Positions 32,414 through 40,503 of a stretch of DNA of 64,000 bases are shown piece by piece. Source of the DNA: DASSUW01 sp963803335 (GTDB taxonomy: Bacteria > Actinomycetota > Thermoleophilia > Solirubrobacterales > Solirubrobacteraceae); the NCBI GenBank assembly GCA_963803335.1, contig CAWDME010000005.1, forward strand, positions 1 to 64,000. The letters run 5' to 3'. The notes beneath the pieces were generated by a model, which saw nothing but the letters and a program-made list of their open reading frames with translations, made no database searches and was not told the origin of the DNA. Position numbers and translations under genes: made by a program. Each line of letters opens with the position of its first letter. Position 1 is the first letter of the stretch.

Positions 32414-33694
32414 CTCCTATGTCAAGCAGGGCATGGGTGATGGCGCGTCGGTGGGGATCGGTGGGTGCTGGTTGGTTGGCTGTGGTTGGGCGAGGATGTG
32501 GTGGAAGCGGCGGGCGAGGTGGCGTTTGAGGCAGCGGATGGCCTGTTTGCGGGTCTTGCCTTCGGCGATCTTGCGGTCCAGGTAGGCGCGGGTGGCGGGG
32601 TCGTGGCGGGCGCGGGTGATGGCGATCATGTGCAGGGCGCGGTTGAGCTGGCGGTCGCCGCCGCGGTGCAATCGGTGTCGGTTGCGGTTGCCGGAGCTGG
32701 CGGGGATCGGGGCGATGCCGCTCTGGCGCGCGAAGCGGGCGTCGGTCGCGAACCGTTGGGCGCCGGCGGTGCGGCCGATCAGCGTGGCGGCGATCAGCGC
32801 GCCGCAGCCGGTCTCGGCCAGCAGCCTGGGGCGCTGGGCGTGCACGAGCGCGCGCAGTTCGGCTTTGAGTGCGTTGATCTGGCGGGTCAGCTGACGGATG
32901 CGGGTGACGAGCTCGCGCGCGACGCGCACGCGCATGCCGGCGCCGCGGCGTCTGCTGAGCTGATGGGCGACGCGGTCGAGCTGGCTCGGGCGGTCCAGCG
33001 AGCGCTTGGGCAAGCTGGCCTCAAGCTCGGGACAGAGCTCGACCAGATGCCAGCGCAGCCGGTTCTGCGCGCGTGTGCGCTCGGCCACGAGGTCGTCGCG
33101 GTGATCGGCCAGCAGCCGGATCTGCATCGCGCGCTCGTCCAGGAACGCGACCGGGAAGCGCTCGATCCCGTCGCGCAGCACGGCGCGGGCGACGGCGAGC
33201 GCGTCGATCCGGTCCGACTTGCCCGGCTCGCGCTGGCCGCGGCGCGAGGCGCCCATCAAATGCGCCGGTACGCGGATCACGCGCTCGCCGGCCGCGATCA
33301 GCGCCTGCTCGAGCCGCCGCGAGACGTGCCGGCAATCCTCGATCGCCCACACCCGCCGCTCGTCGAGCGCGCGCGCCCACCGCAGCGCGTCCCGATGCCC
33401 CGCGTCGTCGGCGGCGATCGTGCGCTCACCGACGACCGCGCCGGTGCCGCCGTCAACGGCCGCCAACGCGTGCGTCTGCTTGTGCGTGTCCGCCCCGATC
33501 ACGATCATGCACACCGTCCCTTCCTCGAACCGTCGAAGCGGACCGCCGGCGGACACGCCTCAGTGAGGGCCGATGCCAGGCTCCTATTAAGTCACGCCGG
33601 TGATCCTCGGACGGCGACGGACGACACAACGTTCGCGGGTCAGACCCACCGGTCGACATGCGGCTAGAGAGTCAGTCCGTCGCCGACCGAGGAG
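32414..33694 (-). mobile_element. IS110-family insertion sequence (ends approximate)
   Basis: It contains a complete IS110-type DEDD transposase and, upstream of it, a strongly structured non-coding segment. IS110 elements lack clear terminal inverted repeats and make no fixed target duplication, so the ends cannot be set by eye. The right end must lie between the tnp stop (32417) and the upp start (32360). The left end lies somewhere between about 33587 and 33895. The heptamer CTCCTAT occurs at 32414-32420 and 33581-33587. Confidence 0.6.
32417..33508 (-). CDS. IS110-family transposase
   Basis: 363-residue bridge-RNA-type recombinase. The N-terminal RuvC-like DEDD domain has IGADTHKQTHA, AIEDCRHVSR and KSDRIDALAVARAV. 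The C-terminal Transposase_20 domain includes AETGCGALIAATLIGR, RQSGIAPIPASSG and RALHMIAITRARHDPATRAYLDR with the expected serine. It is preceded by AGGAAGGG about 11 nt before the ATG at 33508. Full length with no visible damage, so it could be active. Upstream in-frame codons (to 33556) are not part of the family. Confidence 0.93.
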   Translation of the reverse strand: MIVIGADTHKQTHALAAVDGGTGAVVGERTIAADDAGHRDALRWARALDERRVWAIEDCRHVSRRLEQALIAAGERVIRVPAHLMGASRRGQREPGKSDRIDALAVARAVLRDGIERFPVAFLDERAMQIRLLADHRDDLVAERTRAQNRLRWHLVELCPELEASLPKRSLDRPSQLDRVAHQLSRRRGAGMRVRVARELVTRIRQLTRQINALKAELRALVHAQRPRLLAETGCGALIAATLIGRTAGAQRFATDARFARQSGIAPIPASSGNRNRHRLHRGGDRQLNRALHMIAITRARHDPATRAYLDRKIAEGKTRKQAIRCLKRHLARRFHHILAQPQPTNQHPPIPTDAPSPMPCLT

Positions 33695-33700
33695 CCTCCA
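33560..33700 (-). ncRNA. Candidate bridge RNA region of the IS110 element
   Basis: 33604-33622 pairs with 33675-33693 (18 of 19 pairs), extending 3 bp further past a 1-nt bulge, around a loop that contains a small GGGT/ACCC hairpin. It lies about 95-185 nt upstream of the transposase on the same strand, where IS110-group elements encode their bridge RNA. The following segment includes ATAGGAG (33581-33587, reverse strand), identical to the sequence at the transposase stop. Position and structure are seen; the bridge RNA role is inferred. Confidence 0.4.
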
Positions 33701-33784
33701 CCGCCAGCCGGACGTCACCGTCCAACACGAACGCTGACACTGATGCGGCTGGGTAGGGGTGGGCGCGGCCCTTGAGGTGGGGCG

Positions 33785-33823
33785 GTGGCGCTTTTTCGTC
33801 GCATATCGACGAAAAGGCGCCAC
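33785..33823. repeat. Long palindrome before the CYTH-Cdd gene
   Basis: 33785-33801 pairs with 33807-33823 (17 bp including one G-U) around a 5-nt loop. Flanks also match imperfectly in inverted orientation (GGCTGGGTAGG near 33747 and CCTCACCCAGCC near 33842), so a unit of about 110 bp may be a REP- or MITE-like repeat. The rest of 33509-33895, apart from the candidate RNA, shows no gene. Confidence 0.5.
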
Positions 33824-33895
33824 GGCCTCGCTCTGCCACCTCCTCACCCAGCCCGAAGTTCGCCCGAGTGACCGGAACCATTAAGGTCGCGCCCC

Positions 33896-34795
33896 GTGTC
33901 CGCCCCCCGGCGCAACATCGAGCTGAAGGCGATCGACGCCGATCCCGCGCGCTCGCTGGCCGCGGCGCGCGAGCTCGGGGCCGAGGATCGCGGCATCCTG
34001 CGCCAGCGCGACACGTACTTCCGGACGCGCGCCGGGCGGCTGAAGCTGCGCGAGGAGGAGCCCGGCGGCGCGACGCTGATCCAGTACGACCGGCCCGACG
34101 CCGGCGCCGCGCGCGAGAGCCGCTACCGGCTCACACCGGTCGACGATCCCGACACGCTGCGCGCCTCGCTGGACGCCGCGCTCGGCACGCTCGTCGTCGT
34201 CGACAAGGAGCGCCACCTGCTGCTGTGGGAGGGCGTGCGGATCCACCTCGACACCGTCCAGGGGCTGGGCTCGTTCGTGGAGCTCGAGGGCGTCGCGGCG
34301 GCGGACTCGGACCTCAGCGCCGAGCACGAGAAGGTCGCGCGCCTGCGCGAGGCGCTCCAGATCGGCGAGATCCTCACCGACTCCTACTCGGACCGGCTGC
34401 TCGGCGCCGACGCGCTGGTCGCCGCCGCGACCGAGGCGATGGACCGCGCCCACGCCCCGTACTCGCGCTTCAACGTCGGCGCCGCGCTGCGCGCCGAGGA
34501 TGGGTCGATCCACGCCGGCGCCAACGTGGAGAACTCGGCATACCCGCAGGGCCAGTGCGCGGAGGCGTCGGCGATCGGCGTGCTCGTGGCCGCCGGGCGC
34601 ACGAAGGTACTCGAGGTCGCGGTGATCTCCAGCGGCGCGGAGATCTGCGTGCCGTGCGGCGGCTGCCGCCAGCGGCTGCGCGAGTTCATGCCGCTCGACG
34701 GTCACGTCCACCTGTGCTCCGCCACCGAGCGGCGCACCGTCACGCTCGAGGAGCTGCTGCCGATGTCGTTCGGACCCGAGTTCCTGCCCGCATGA
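33896..34795 (+). CDS. Fusion: CYTH triphosphate-binding domain + cytidine deaminase
   Basis: One 299-residue frame from GTG 33896. Residues 1 to about 170 are a complete CYTH domain of the CyaB-like type (NIELKAID, DTYFRTRAGRLKLRE, LIQYDRP, VDKERHLLL, IHLDTVQGLGSFVELE, ending DSYSDRLLG). Residues about 172-299 are a cytidine deaminase (HAPYSRFNVGAAL, the catalytic CAEASAI with its proton-shuttling Glu, and zinc ligands in PCGGCRQ). The boundary has no ATG, GTG or TTG; the next Met (34439) lies inside the deaminase, so separate translation is unlikely. The gene starts the salvage operon and overlaps punA by 4 nt. The CYTH role here is unknown. Confidence 0.85.
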   Translation: MSAPRRNIELKAIDADPARSLAAARELGAEDRGILRQRDTYFRTRAGRLKLREEEPGGATLIQYDRPDAGAARESRYRLTPVDDPDTLRASLDAALGTLVVVDKERHLLLWEGVRIHLDTVQGLGSFVELEGVAAADSDLSAEHEKVARLREALQIGEILTDSYSDRLLGADALVAAATEAMDRAHAPYSRFNVGAALRAEDGSIHAGANVENSAYPQGQCAEASAIGVLVAAGRTKVLEVAVISSGAEICVPCGGCRQRLREFMPLDGHVHLCSATERRTVTLEELLPMSFGPEFLPA

Positions 34796-35583
34796 AGGCG
34801 ATCGAGGAGCGCGCGCCGCGCCTCGGGATCATTCTCGGCTCTGGCCTCGGCGCCGTGGCCGAGGCGCTCGAGGACGCGGTCACGATCCCCTACACGGAGC
34901 TGCCGGACTTCCCGGCGCCGAGCGTGCACGGGCACGCCGGCAGTCTCGGCCTGGGCACGCTGTCCGGGCTGCCGGTGGCGGTGCTCCAGGGCCGCAAGCA
35001 CATCTACGAGGGTGGCGACCCGGGCGCCATGCGCGGCCCGGTGCGGGCGCTCAAGGCGGCCGGCACCGAGGCGCTGCTCGTCACCAACGCCGCCGGGTCG
35101 CTCAACGCCGACGTCGGCCCGGGGTCGCTGATGGCCATCAGCGACCACATCAACATGCTCGGCGTCAACCCGCTCACCGGCCCGAACGACGACGCCATCG
35201 GCCCGCGCTTCCCGAGCCTGCGCGACGCCTACGACCCCGAGCTGCGCGGTCTGCTGCACGACGCGGCGGACGTGCTCGGGATCGCCCTGGCCGAGGGCGT
35301 CTACCTCGCCACATCCGGCCCCAGCTTCGAGACTCCGGCCGAGATCCGCGCGTTCCGGACGCTCGGCGCCGACGCGGTCGGCATGTCGACGGTCCCCGAG
35401 GTGATCCTCGCCCGCCACGCCGGCCTGAAGGTTGCGGCGGTGTCGGCGATCACCAACCTCGCCGAGGGGATGGGCGGCGAGGCGCTCTCGCACGAGCAGA
35501 CGCTCCGCTACGCCAACGAGGCCGCGGGCGATCTCACCCGGCTGATCATCGAGTTCTGCGAGGTCTTCGGTGCTCGCGGCTGA
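34792..35583 (+). CDS. punA: Purine nucleoside phosphorylase (trimeric type)
   Basis: Phosphorolysis of inosine and guanosine to base and ribose 1-phosphate. 263 residues. LGIILGSGLGAVAE (phosphate loop), GRKHIYEGG, LLVTNAAGSLN, the base site TSGPSFETPAEIRAF with the Glu, VGMSTVPEV and the purine-site Asn of ITNLAEGM are diagnostic for the low-molecular-weight trimeric family. ATG start overlaps the upstream stop by 4 nt; the end overlaps the pyrimidine phosphorylase gene by 14 nt. Confidence 0.95.
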   Translation: MKAIEERAPRLGIILGSGLGAVAEALEDAVTIPYTELPDFPAPSVHGHAGSLGLGTLSGLPVAVLQGRKHIYEGGDPGAMRGPVRALKAAGTEALLVTNAAGSLNADVGPGSLMAISDHINMLGVNPLTGPNDDAIGPRFPSLRDAYDPELRGLLHDAADVLGIALAEGVYLATSGPSFETPAEIRAFRTLGADAVGMSTVPEVILARHAGLKVAAVSAITNLAEGMGGEALSHEQTLRYANEAAGDLTRLIIEFCEVFGARG

Positions 35584-36868
35584 GGTGATCCGCCGCAAGC
35601 GCGACGGGCACGCGCTCGCGCCCGACGAGCTCGAGTTCCTGGTCGCCGGGATCACCGACGGCTCGCTCTCGGACGCGCAGGTCGGGGCGCTCGCGATGGT
35701 GCTGTTCCTGCGCGGGATGGAGCCGGGCGAGCGCGTCGCCTTCACCAGCGCGATGACCCGCTCGGGCGCGGTGCTCGACTGGGACCTCGACCGCCCGGTG
35801 ATCGACAAGCACTCGACGGGCGGGGTCGGCGACAAGGTGTCGCTGATGCTGGCGCCGATCCTCGCGGCCTGCGGCGGCGCCGTGCCGATGATCTCGGGCC
35901 GCGGGCTCGGCCACACCGGCGGCACGCTCGACAAGCTCGACTCGATCCCCGGCTACGTGACGACACCGGACCTCGACCGGCTGCGCGCCGTGGTCGGCGA
36001 CGTCGGCTGCGCGATCGTCGGCCAGACCGCCGAGCTGGCGCCTGCCGACCGGCGCCTGTACGCGATCCGCGACGCCACCGGCACGGTCGAGTCGATCCCG
36101 CTGATCGTCGCCTCGATCCTCTCCAAGAAGCTCGCCGCCGGCCTCGATGCGCTCGTGATGGACGTCAAGTTCGGCTCCGGCGCCTTCATGGCCGCGCGCG
36201 CCGACGCCGAGGAGCTGGCTCGCGCGCTCGTGGAGGTCGCGGCTGGCGCCGGGCTGCCGACCGTCGCGCTCCTCACCGACATGGACGAGGTGCTCGGCAC
36301 CACCGCGGGCAACGCCGTCGAGGTGCGCGAGGCGATCGACTACCTGACCGGCGCGCAGCGCGAGCCGCGCCTGCACGAGGTGACGATCGCGCTCGCCGCG
36401 GCGCTGCTGGAGTCGGCCGGCCTGGCCGCCGACGGCCGTGCCGCTGCGCAGGAAGCCCTCGAGTCGGGGGCGGCGGCTGAGCGGTTCGCCGCGATGGTCG
36501 CCGCACTCGGCGGCCCCCGCGATCTCATGGACGTGCCGGGAGACCATCTCGCGGCGGCGCCGGTCACCCGCGCCGTCACGCCGGAGTCCCCGGGGGTCGT
36601 CACCGGCATGGACTGCCGGGAGGTCGGCCTCGTCGTCACCGGCCTCGGCGGCAACCGCAGCCGCGAGGACGATGTGATCGACCACGCGGTGGGGCTCACC
36701 GAGATCGCGCCCGTCGGCGCGCAGGTCGGGCCCGACCGCCCGCTCGCCGTCGTCCACGCCGCGTGCGAGGCCGCCGCCGACGCCGCGGCGCAGGGCCTGC
36801 GCGCCGCGATCGAGGTCGGCGCCGGCGCCCCGGCCGAGCGACCCGTCATCGCAGGGAAGATCGCGTGA
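35570..36868 (+). CDS. deoA: Thymidine/pyrimidine-nucleoside phosphorylase
   Basis: Cleaves thymidine, deoxyuridine or uridine with phosphate. 432 residues. The phosphate/substrate motif DKHSTGGVGDKVSLMLAP and SGRGLGHTGGTLDKLDSIPG are diagnostic, as is SILSKKLAAG and DVKFGSGAFM. GTG start. It could be a broader pyrimidine nucleoside phosphorylase (Pdp) rather than strict thymidine phosphorylase. Coupled to the adenosine deaminase gene by a 4-nt GTGA overlap. Confidence 0.94.
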   Translation: MLAAEVIRRKRDGHALAPDELEFLVAGITDGSLSDAQVGALAMVLFLRGMEPGERVAFTSAMTRSGAVLDWDLDRPVIDKHSTGGVGDKVSLMLAPILAACGGAVPMISGRGLGHTGGTLDKLDSIPGYVTTPDLDRLRAVVGDVGCAIVGQTAELAPADRRLYAIRDATGTVESIPLIVASILSKKLAAGLDALVMDVKFGSGAFMAARADAEELARALVEVAAGAGLPTVALLTDMDEVLGTTAGNAVEVREAIDYLTGAQREPRLHEVTIALAAALLESAGLAADGRAAAQEALESGAAAERFAAMVAALGGPRDLMDVPGDHLAAAPVTRAVTPESPGVVTGMDCREVGLVVTGLGGNRSREDDVIDHAVGLTEIAPVGAQVGPDRPLAVVHAACEAAADAAAQGLRAAIEVGAGAPAERPVIAGKIA

Positions 36869-37854
36869 TTCCGAAGGCCGAGCTGCACGTCCATCTCGAG
36901 GGCACGGCGCCGCCGACGCTGATCCGCCGGCTCGCGGACCGCAACGGCCTCACGGTCCCGGACGGCGTCTTCAAGACCGACGACGAGTTCGAGTGGACGG
37001 ACTTCCTGCACTTCCTGCGCACGTACGACCTCGCGGCGAGCGTCATCCGGACGCCGCAGGACTACCGCGACGTCACCTACGAGTACCTCGCGAGCTGCGC
37101 TGCGGAGGACGCGATCTACGTCGAGCTGATCGCCTCGCCAGACCACGCCGCCGCGGCCGGCCTGTCGGACGCCGACCATTACGCGGCGATCGCCCAGGGC
37201 ATCGACGACGCGCGCGCCGACCACGGGATCGAGGCGCGGATCATCGTCGCGGCGGTCCGCAACTTCGGCGTCGAGGCCGCGGAGGCGATCGCCGAGCGCC
37301 ACGCGAACGGCCGCCACCCCTATGTCGTGGGGTTCAACCTGGTCGGCGACGAGGCCGCCTGGCCGCCCGCGCAGTTCGCGCGCGCGTACGAGATCGCCGC
37401 CGGATCCGGGCTCGGCTGCACGGTCCACGCGGGCGAGCACGCCGGCCCGGAGTCGATCCGCGCCGCGCTCGAGCTGCCGGTCACCCGCATCTCCCACGGC
37501 GTGCGCGCGATCGAGGATCCGGCGCTCGTCGCCGAGCTGGCCGAACGGGGCACGGTGCTCGAGGTGTGTCCGAGCTCGAACGTGGCGCTCGGCCTCTTTC
37601 CGAGCTACGAGGACCATCCTGCCGGTGCGCTCCGGGACGCCGGGGTGCGGGTCACGCTCGGCTCTGACGACCCTCCCTATTTCGCATGTAGTATCGGCTC
37701 TCAGTATGCCCTGGCGCGTGAGCGCATGGGCTTTGATGAGGAGCAGCTGAGGGTTATGACGCGGCTCGCCGTGGAGGCGAGTTTTGCGGAGGATGCGGTC
37801 AAGGAGGCCCTCTCCGCCAGGCTCGATTTCCCCGGGGACCGCGACAGCCACTAG
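36865..37854 (+). CDS. add: Adenosine deaminase
   Basis: Converts adenosine and deoxyadenosine to inosine forms, feeding the adjacent purine nucleoside phosphorylase. 329 residues. Zinc ligands are in ELHVHLEGT, the catalytic Glu in VHAGEHAGPESI, the conserved His in ISHGVRAI, and LGSDDPPYF holds the last metal and catalytic Asp residues. Starts at GTG 36865, overlapping deoA. Base composition between 37680 and 37790 is less GC-rich than the neighbours. An adenine deaminase or 6-aminodeoxyfutalosine deaminase is less likely given the operon. Confidence 0.92.
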   Translation: MIPKAELHVHLEGTAPPTLIRRLADRNGLTVPDGVFKTDDEFEWTDFLHFLRTYDLAASVIRTPQDYRDVTYEYLASCAAEDAIYVELIASPDHAAAAGLSDADHYAAIAQGIDDARADHGIEARIIVAAVRNFGVEAAEAIAERHANGRHPYVVGFNLVGDEAAWPPAQFARAYEIAAGSGLGCTVHAGEHAGPESIRAALELPVTRISHGVRAIEDPALVAELAERGTVLEVCPSSNVALGLFPSYEDHPAGALRDAGVRVTLGSDDPPYFACSIGSQYALARERMGFDEEQLRVMTRLAVEASFAEDAVKEALSARLDFPGDRDSH

Positions 37855-37896
37855 GCTGCCGCCGCCTCAGGACCCTTTACTTCTGGAGGACACGCA

Positions 37897-38955
37897 GTGC
37901 CAAAACGCAGCCTCGCCGCCATCTTGTTCGCGGCCTTCGTGCTGGTGTTGGGCGTCGTCGCCGCTGGATGCGGCGGCGATGACAATGAGAGCTCGGGCGG
38001 TTCGGGCGCTTCCGGGACCGCGACGCCGGCTCAGAAGTCGATCAAGGTCGGCCTCGTGACGGACATCGGCGGCCTCAACGACCGGTCGTTCAACCAGCTT
38101 GCCAACGAGGGCGTCCAGCGCGCCAAGTCGCAGCTCGGCGCCGACGTGCGGGTGCTGACGTCGAAGTCCAACGCGGACTACGTGCCGAACCTCTCGTCGC
38201 TGGCGCAGCAGAAGTACGACCTCGTGATCGGCGTCGGCTTCCTGATGGCGGACGCGATGGACACCGTCGCCACGAAGTTCCCGGACGTGAACTTCGCGAT
38301 CATCGACAACTCGCAGGCGCTGCTCAAGCACAAGCCGACCAACGTGCGCGGCCTGCTGTTCGCCGAGCAGGAGCCGGGCTATCTGGCCGGGTACGTCGCC
38401 GGCCTGTTCGTCAAGGACAAGGGCGGCGACCAGGTGATCTCCTCGGTCGGCGGCCAGAAGATCCCGCCGGTCGACCACTACATCGCCGGCTACCAGGCGG
38501 GCGCCAAGGCGGCGAACCCGAAGATCAAGACGCTCAACGGCTACTCGCAGGACTTCGTTGACCAGGCGAAGTGCAAGGAGATCGCCCTCAACCAGATCGC
38601 CCAGGGCTCGCAGGTCGTGTTCCAGGTCGCCGGCCAGTGCGGGCTCGGCGCGCTCGACGCAGCGAAGGAGAAGAGCCTGCAGGGCATCGGCGTCGATGCC
38701 GACCAGGGCTACCTCGGCAGCCACATCCTGACCTCGGCCCAGAAGAAGGTCGACGTCGCGGTGTTCGACACCGTCAAGGCCGTCCAGGACGGCTCGTTCA
38801 AGGGCGGCTCGGACGAGCTCTTCAACCTCAAGAACGACGGAGTCGGTCTCGGCAAGCTGAATGCCGAGGGCCAGAAGTACGCCGATCAGGTTGACAAGGT
38901 CAAGGCGGACATCGTCTCCGGCAAGATCAGCGACATCCCGAACGAGGTCAAGTAG
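37897..38955 (+). CDS. BMP-family nucleoside-binding lipoprotein of an ABC importer
   Basis: Substrate-binding component. 352 residues with a lipoprotein signal peptide (hydrophobic segment to about residue 26, lipobox VAAGC) and a Gly/Ser linker. The mature part is a PnrA/BMP-type binding protein (VGLVTDIGGLNDRSFNQLANEG, GQCGLGALDAAKEK, GIGVDADQGYLG). PnrA/BmpA relatives bind purine nucleosides; the adjoining salvage enzymes support that. Its ribosome site GGAGG (near 37883) sits 8-9 nt before the GTG. A 42-nt gap follows add. Confidence 0.93.
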   Translation: MPKRSLAAILFAAFVLVLGVVAAGCGGDDNESSGGSGASGTATPAQKSIKVGLVTDIGGLNDRSFNQLANEGVQRAKSQLGADVRVLTSKSNADYVPNLSSLAQQKYDLVIGVGFLMADAMDTVATKFPDVNFAIIDNSQALLKHKPTNVRGLLFAEQEPGYLAGYVAGLFVKDKGGDQVISSVGGQKIPPVDHYIAGYQAGAKAANPKIKTLNGYSQDFVDQAKCKEIALNQIAQGSQVVFQVAGQCGLGALDAAKEKSLQGIGVDADQGYLGSHILTSAQKKVDVAVFDTVKAVQDGSFKGGSDELFNLKNDGVGLGKLNAEGQKYADQVDKVKADIVSGKISDIPNEVK

Positions 38956-38976
38956 CCAACAAACGGACACACGCCG

Positions 38977-40503
38977 ATGCCCGGCGACGCGCTCGCACTC
39001 GAGCTGCGCGGGATCACCAAGCGATTCGGCGCGCTCGTCGCCAATGACGCCATCGACTTCGAGCTGCGGCGTGGAGAGATCCACGCCCTGCTCGGAGAGA
39101 ACGGCGCCGGCAAGTCGACCCTGATGAACATCCTCTACGGGCTGCACCAGCCCGACGAGGGTGAGATCAGGCTCGACGGCGAGCCCGTGAAGGTCGATTC
39201 CGCGCGACGCGCGATCGGGCTGGGCATCGGCATGGTCCACCAGCACTTCATGCTCGTCCCGGTCATGACCGTGGCCGAGAACCTGGTGCTGGGAACCGAG
39301 CCCACGCGTGGGCCGCTGCTCGACTACAAGGCGGCGGCGGCCCGCACGCGGGAGCTCTCGGAGCGATACGGCCTGGCGGTCGACCCGGACGTGAAGGTCC
39401 AGGACCTCGGCGTCGGCGCCCAGCAGCGCGTGGAGATCCTGCGCGCGCTGTTCCGCGACGCCAAGGTGCTCGTGCTCGACGAGCCGACCGCGGTGCTCAC
39501 CGCGCAGGAGTCGCAGGACCTGTTCCGCGTCCTGCGCGCGCTCAAGGAGGACGGCACGTCCGTCGTCTTCATCTCGCACAAGCTCAACGAGGTGCTCGAC
39601 GCCTCCGACCGCGTCACGGTGCTGCGGCGCGGCAAGAAGATCGACACCGTGATAACGGAAGGCGCCACCGAGCGCAGCCTTGCGCGCCTGATGGTCGGGC
39701 GCGACGTCCTCCTGCAGGTCGAGAAGACCGAACGCACGCCCGGCGAGCCGCGGCTCGAGGTGCGCGCCCTGCACATCAACGACGATCGCGGCCTGCCGGC
39801 GGTTCGCGGCCTCACGCTGGAGGTGCGCGCAGGCGAGATCGTCGGTCTCGCCGGTGTCGACGCCAACGGCCAGAGCCAGCTCGTCGATGCCATCGCCGGC
39901 CTGCGGCACGTGGAGGCCGGCACGATCGTCGTCGATGGGCGGGACATCACCAATCGCGGCGCACTGGAGGCGATCCGTTCCGGCATCGGCCACATCGCCG
40001 AGGATCGGCACGAGCGCGGGCTCGTCCTGCAGTTCGATCTCGCCGAGAACCTCTGCCTGCTCGAGTACCGGACCAAGGCGATGTCGAGCGGGATGCTGCT
40101 GTCGCCGCGCAAGATGGACGAGCGCGCGCGCAAGCTGATCTCCGACTACGACGTGCGCGGCGGCGATTGCGACACGCCGGCTTCGTCCCTGTCGGGCGGC
40201 AACCAGCAGAAATTGGTGATCGCGCGCGAGCTGGCGGCGGACCCGAAGGTGCTGCTCGCCGCGCAGCCGACGCGCGGGCTCGACGTCGGCGCGATCGAGT
40301 TCGTGCACCGCCGGCTCGTCGAGGAGCGCGACAAGGGCCGCGCGATCCTGCTGATCTCGCTTGAGCTCGAGGAGATTCGCTCGCTCAGCGACCGCGCCCT
40401 CGTGATCTACGAGGGCCAGATCGTGGCCGAGTTGCCGCCGGCGTCCTCGGAGGAGGAGTTCGGCGTCGTCATGACCGGAGGCGGGAGGCGGGAGGCGGCG
40501 TGA
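38977..40503 (+). CDS. Nucleoside ABC importer, double ATP-binding protein
   Basis: 508 residues with two fused ABC domains, as in NupA/YufO. Domain 1 has Walker A GENGAGKST near 43-51, signature QDLGVGAQQRVEI and Walker B VLVLDEPTAVLT. Domain 2 has a degenerate Walker A (VDANGQSQL), signature SLSGGNQQKLVIARE and a Walker B region LLAAQPTRGLDVGA in which the usual Glu is absent, a common pattern for this family. The stop overlaps the permease gene by 4 nt. Confidence 0.94.
   Translation: MPGDALALELRGITKRFGALVANDAIDFELRRGEIHALLGENGAGKSTLMNILYGLHQPDEGEIRLDGEPVKVDSARRAIGLGIGMVHQHFMLVPVMTVAENLVLGTEPTRGPLLDYKAAAARTRELSERYGLAVDPDVKVQDLGVGAQQRVEILRALFRDAKVLVLDEPTAVLTAQESQDLFRVLRALKEDGTSVVFISHKLNEVLDASDRVTVLRRGKKIDTVITEGATERSLARLMVGRDVLLQVEKTERTPGEPRLEVRALHINDDRGLPAVRGLTLEVRAGEIVGLAGVDANGQSQLVDAIAGLRHVEAGTIVVDGRDITNRGALEAIRSGIGHIAEDRHERGLVLQFDLAENLCLLEYRTKAMSSGMLLSPRKMDERARKLISDYDVRGGDCDTPASSLSGGNQQKLVIARELAADPKVLLAAQPTRGLDVGAIEFVHRRLVEERDKGRAILLISLELEEIRSLSDRALVIYEGQIVAELPPASSEEEFGVVMTGGGRREAA

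Noticed and set aside
32414..33587. CTCCTAT at both ends of the transposase region as a target-site duplication
   Set aside because: A 7-mer shared between two such intervals is expected about once by chance and IS110 elements do not make fixed duplications. Kept only as supporting detail for the bridge-RNA idea.
37867..40308. 813-codon minus-strand frame across the BMP and ABC genes
   Set aside because: Antisense shadow; the plus strand encodes a lipoprotein and an ABC ATPase with all motifs.
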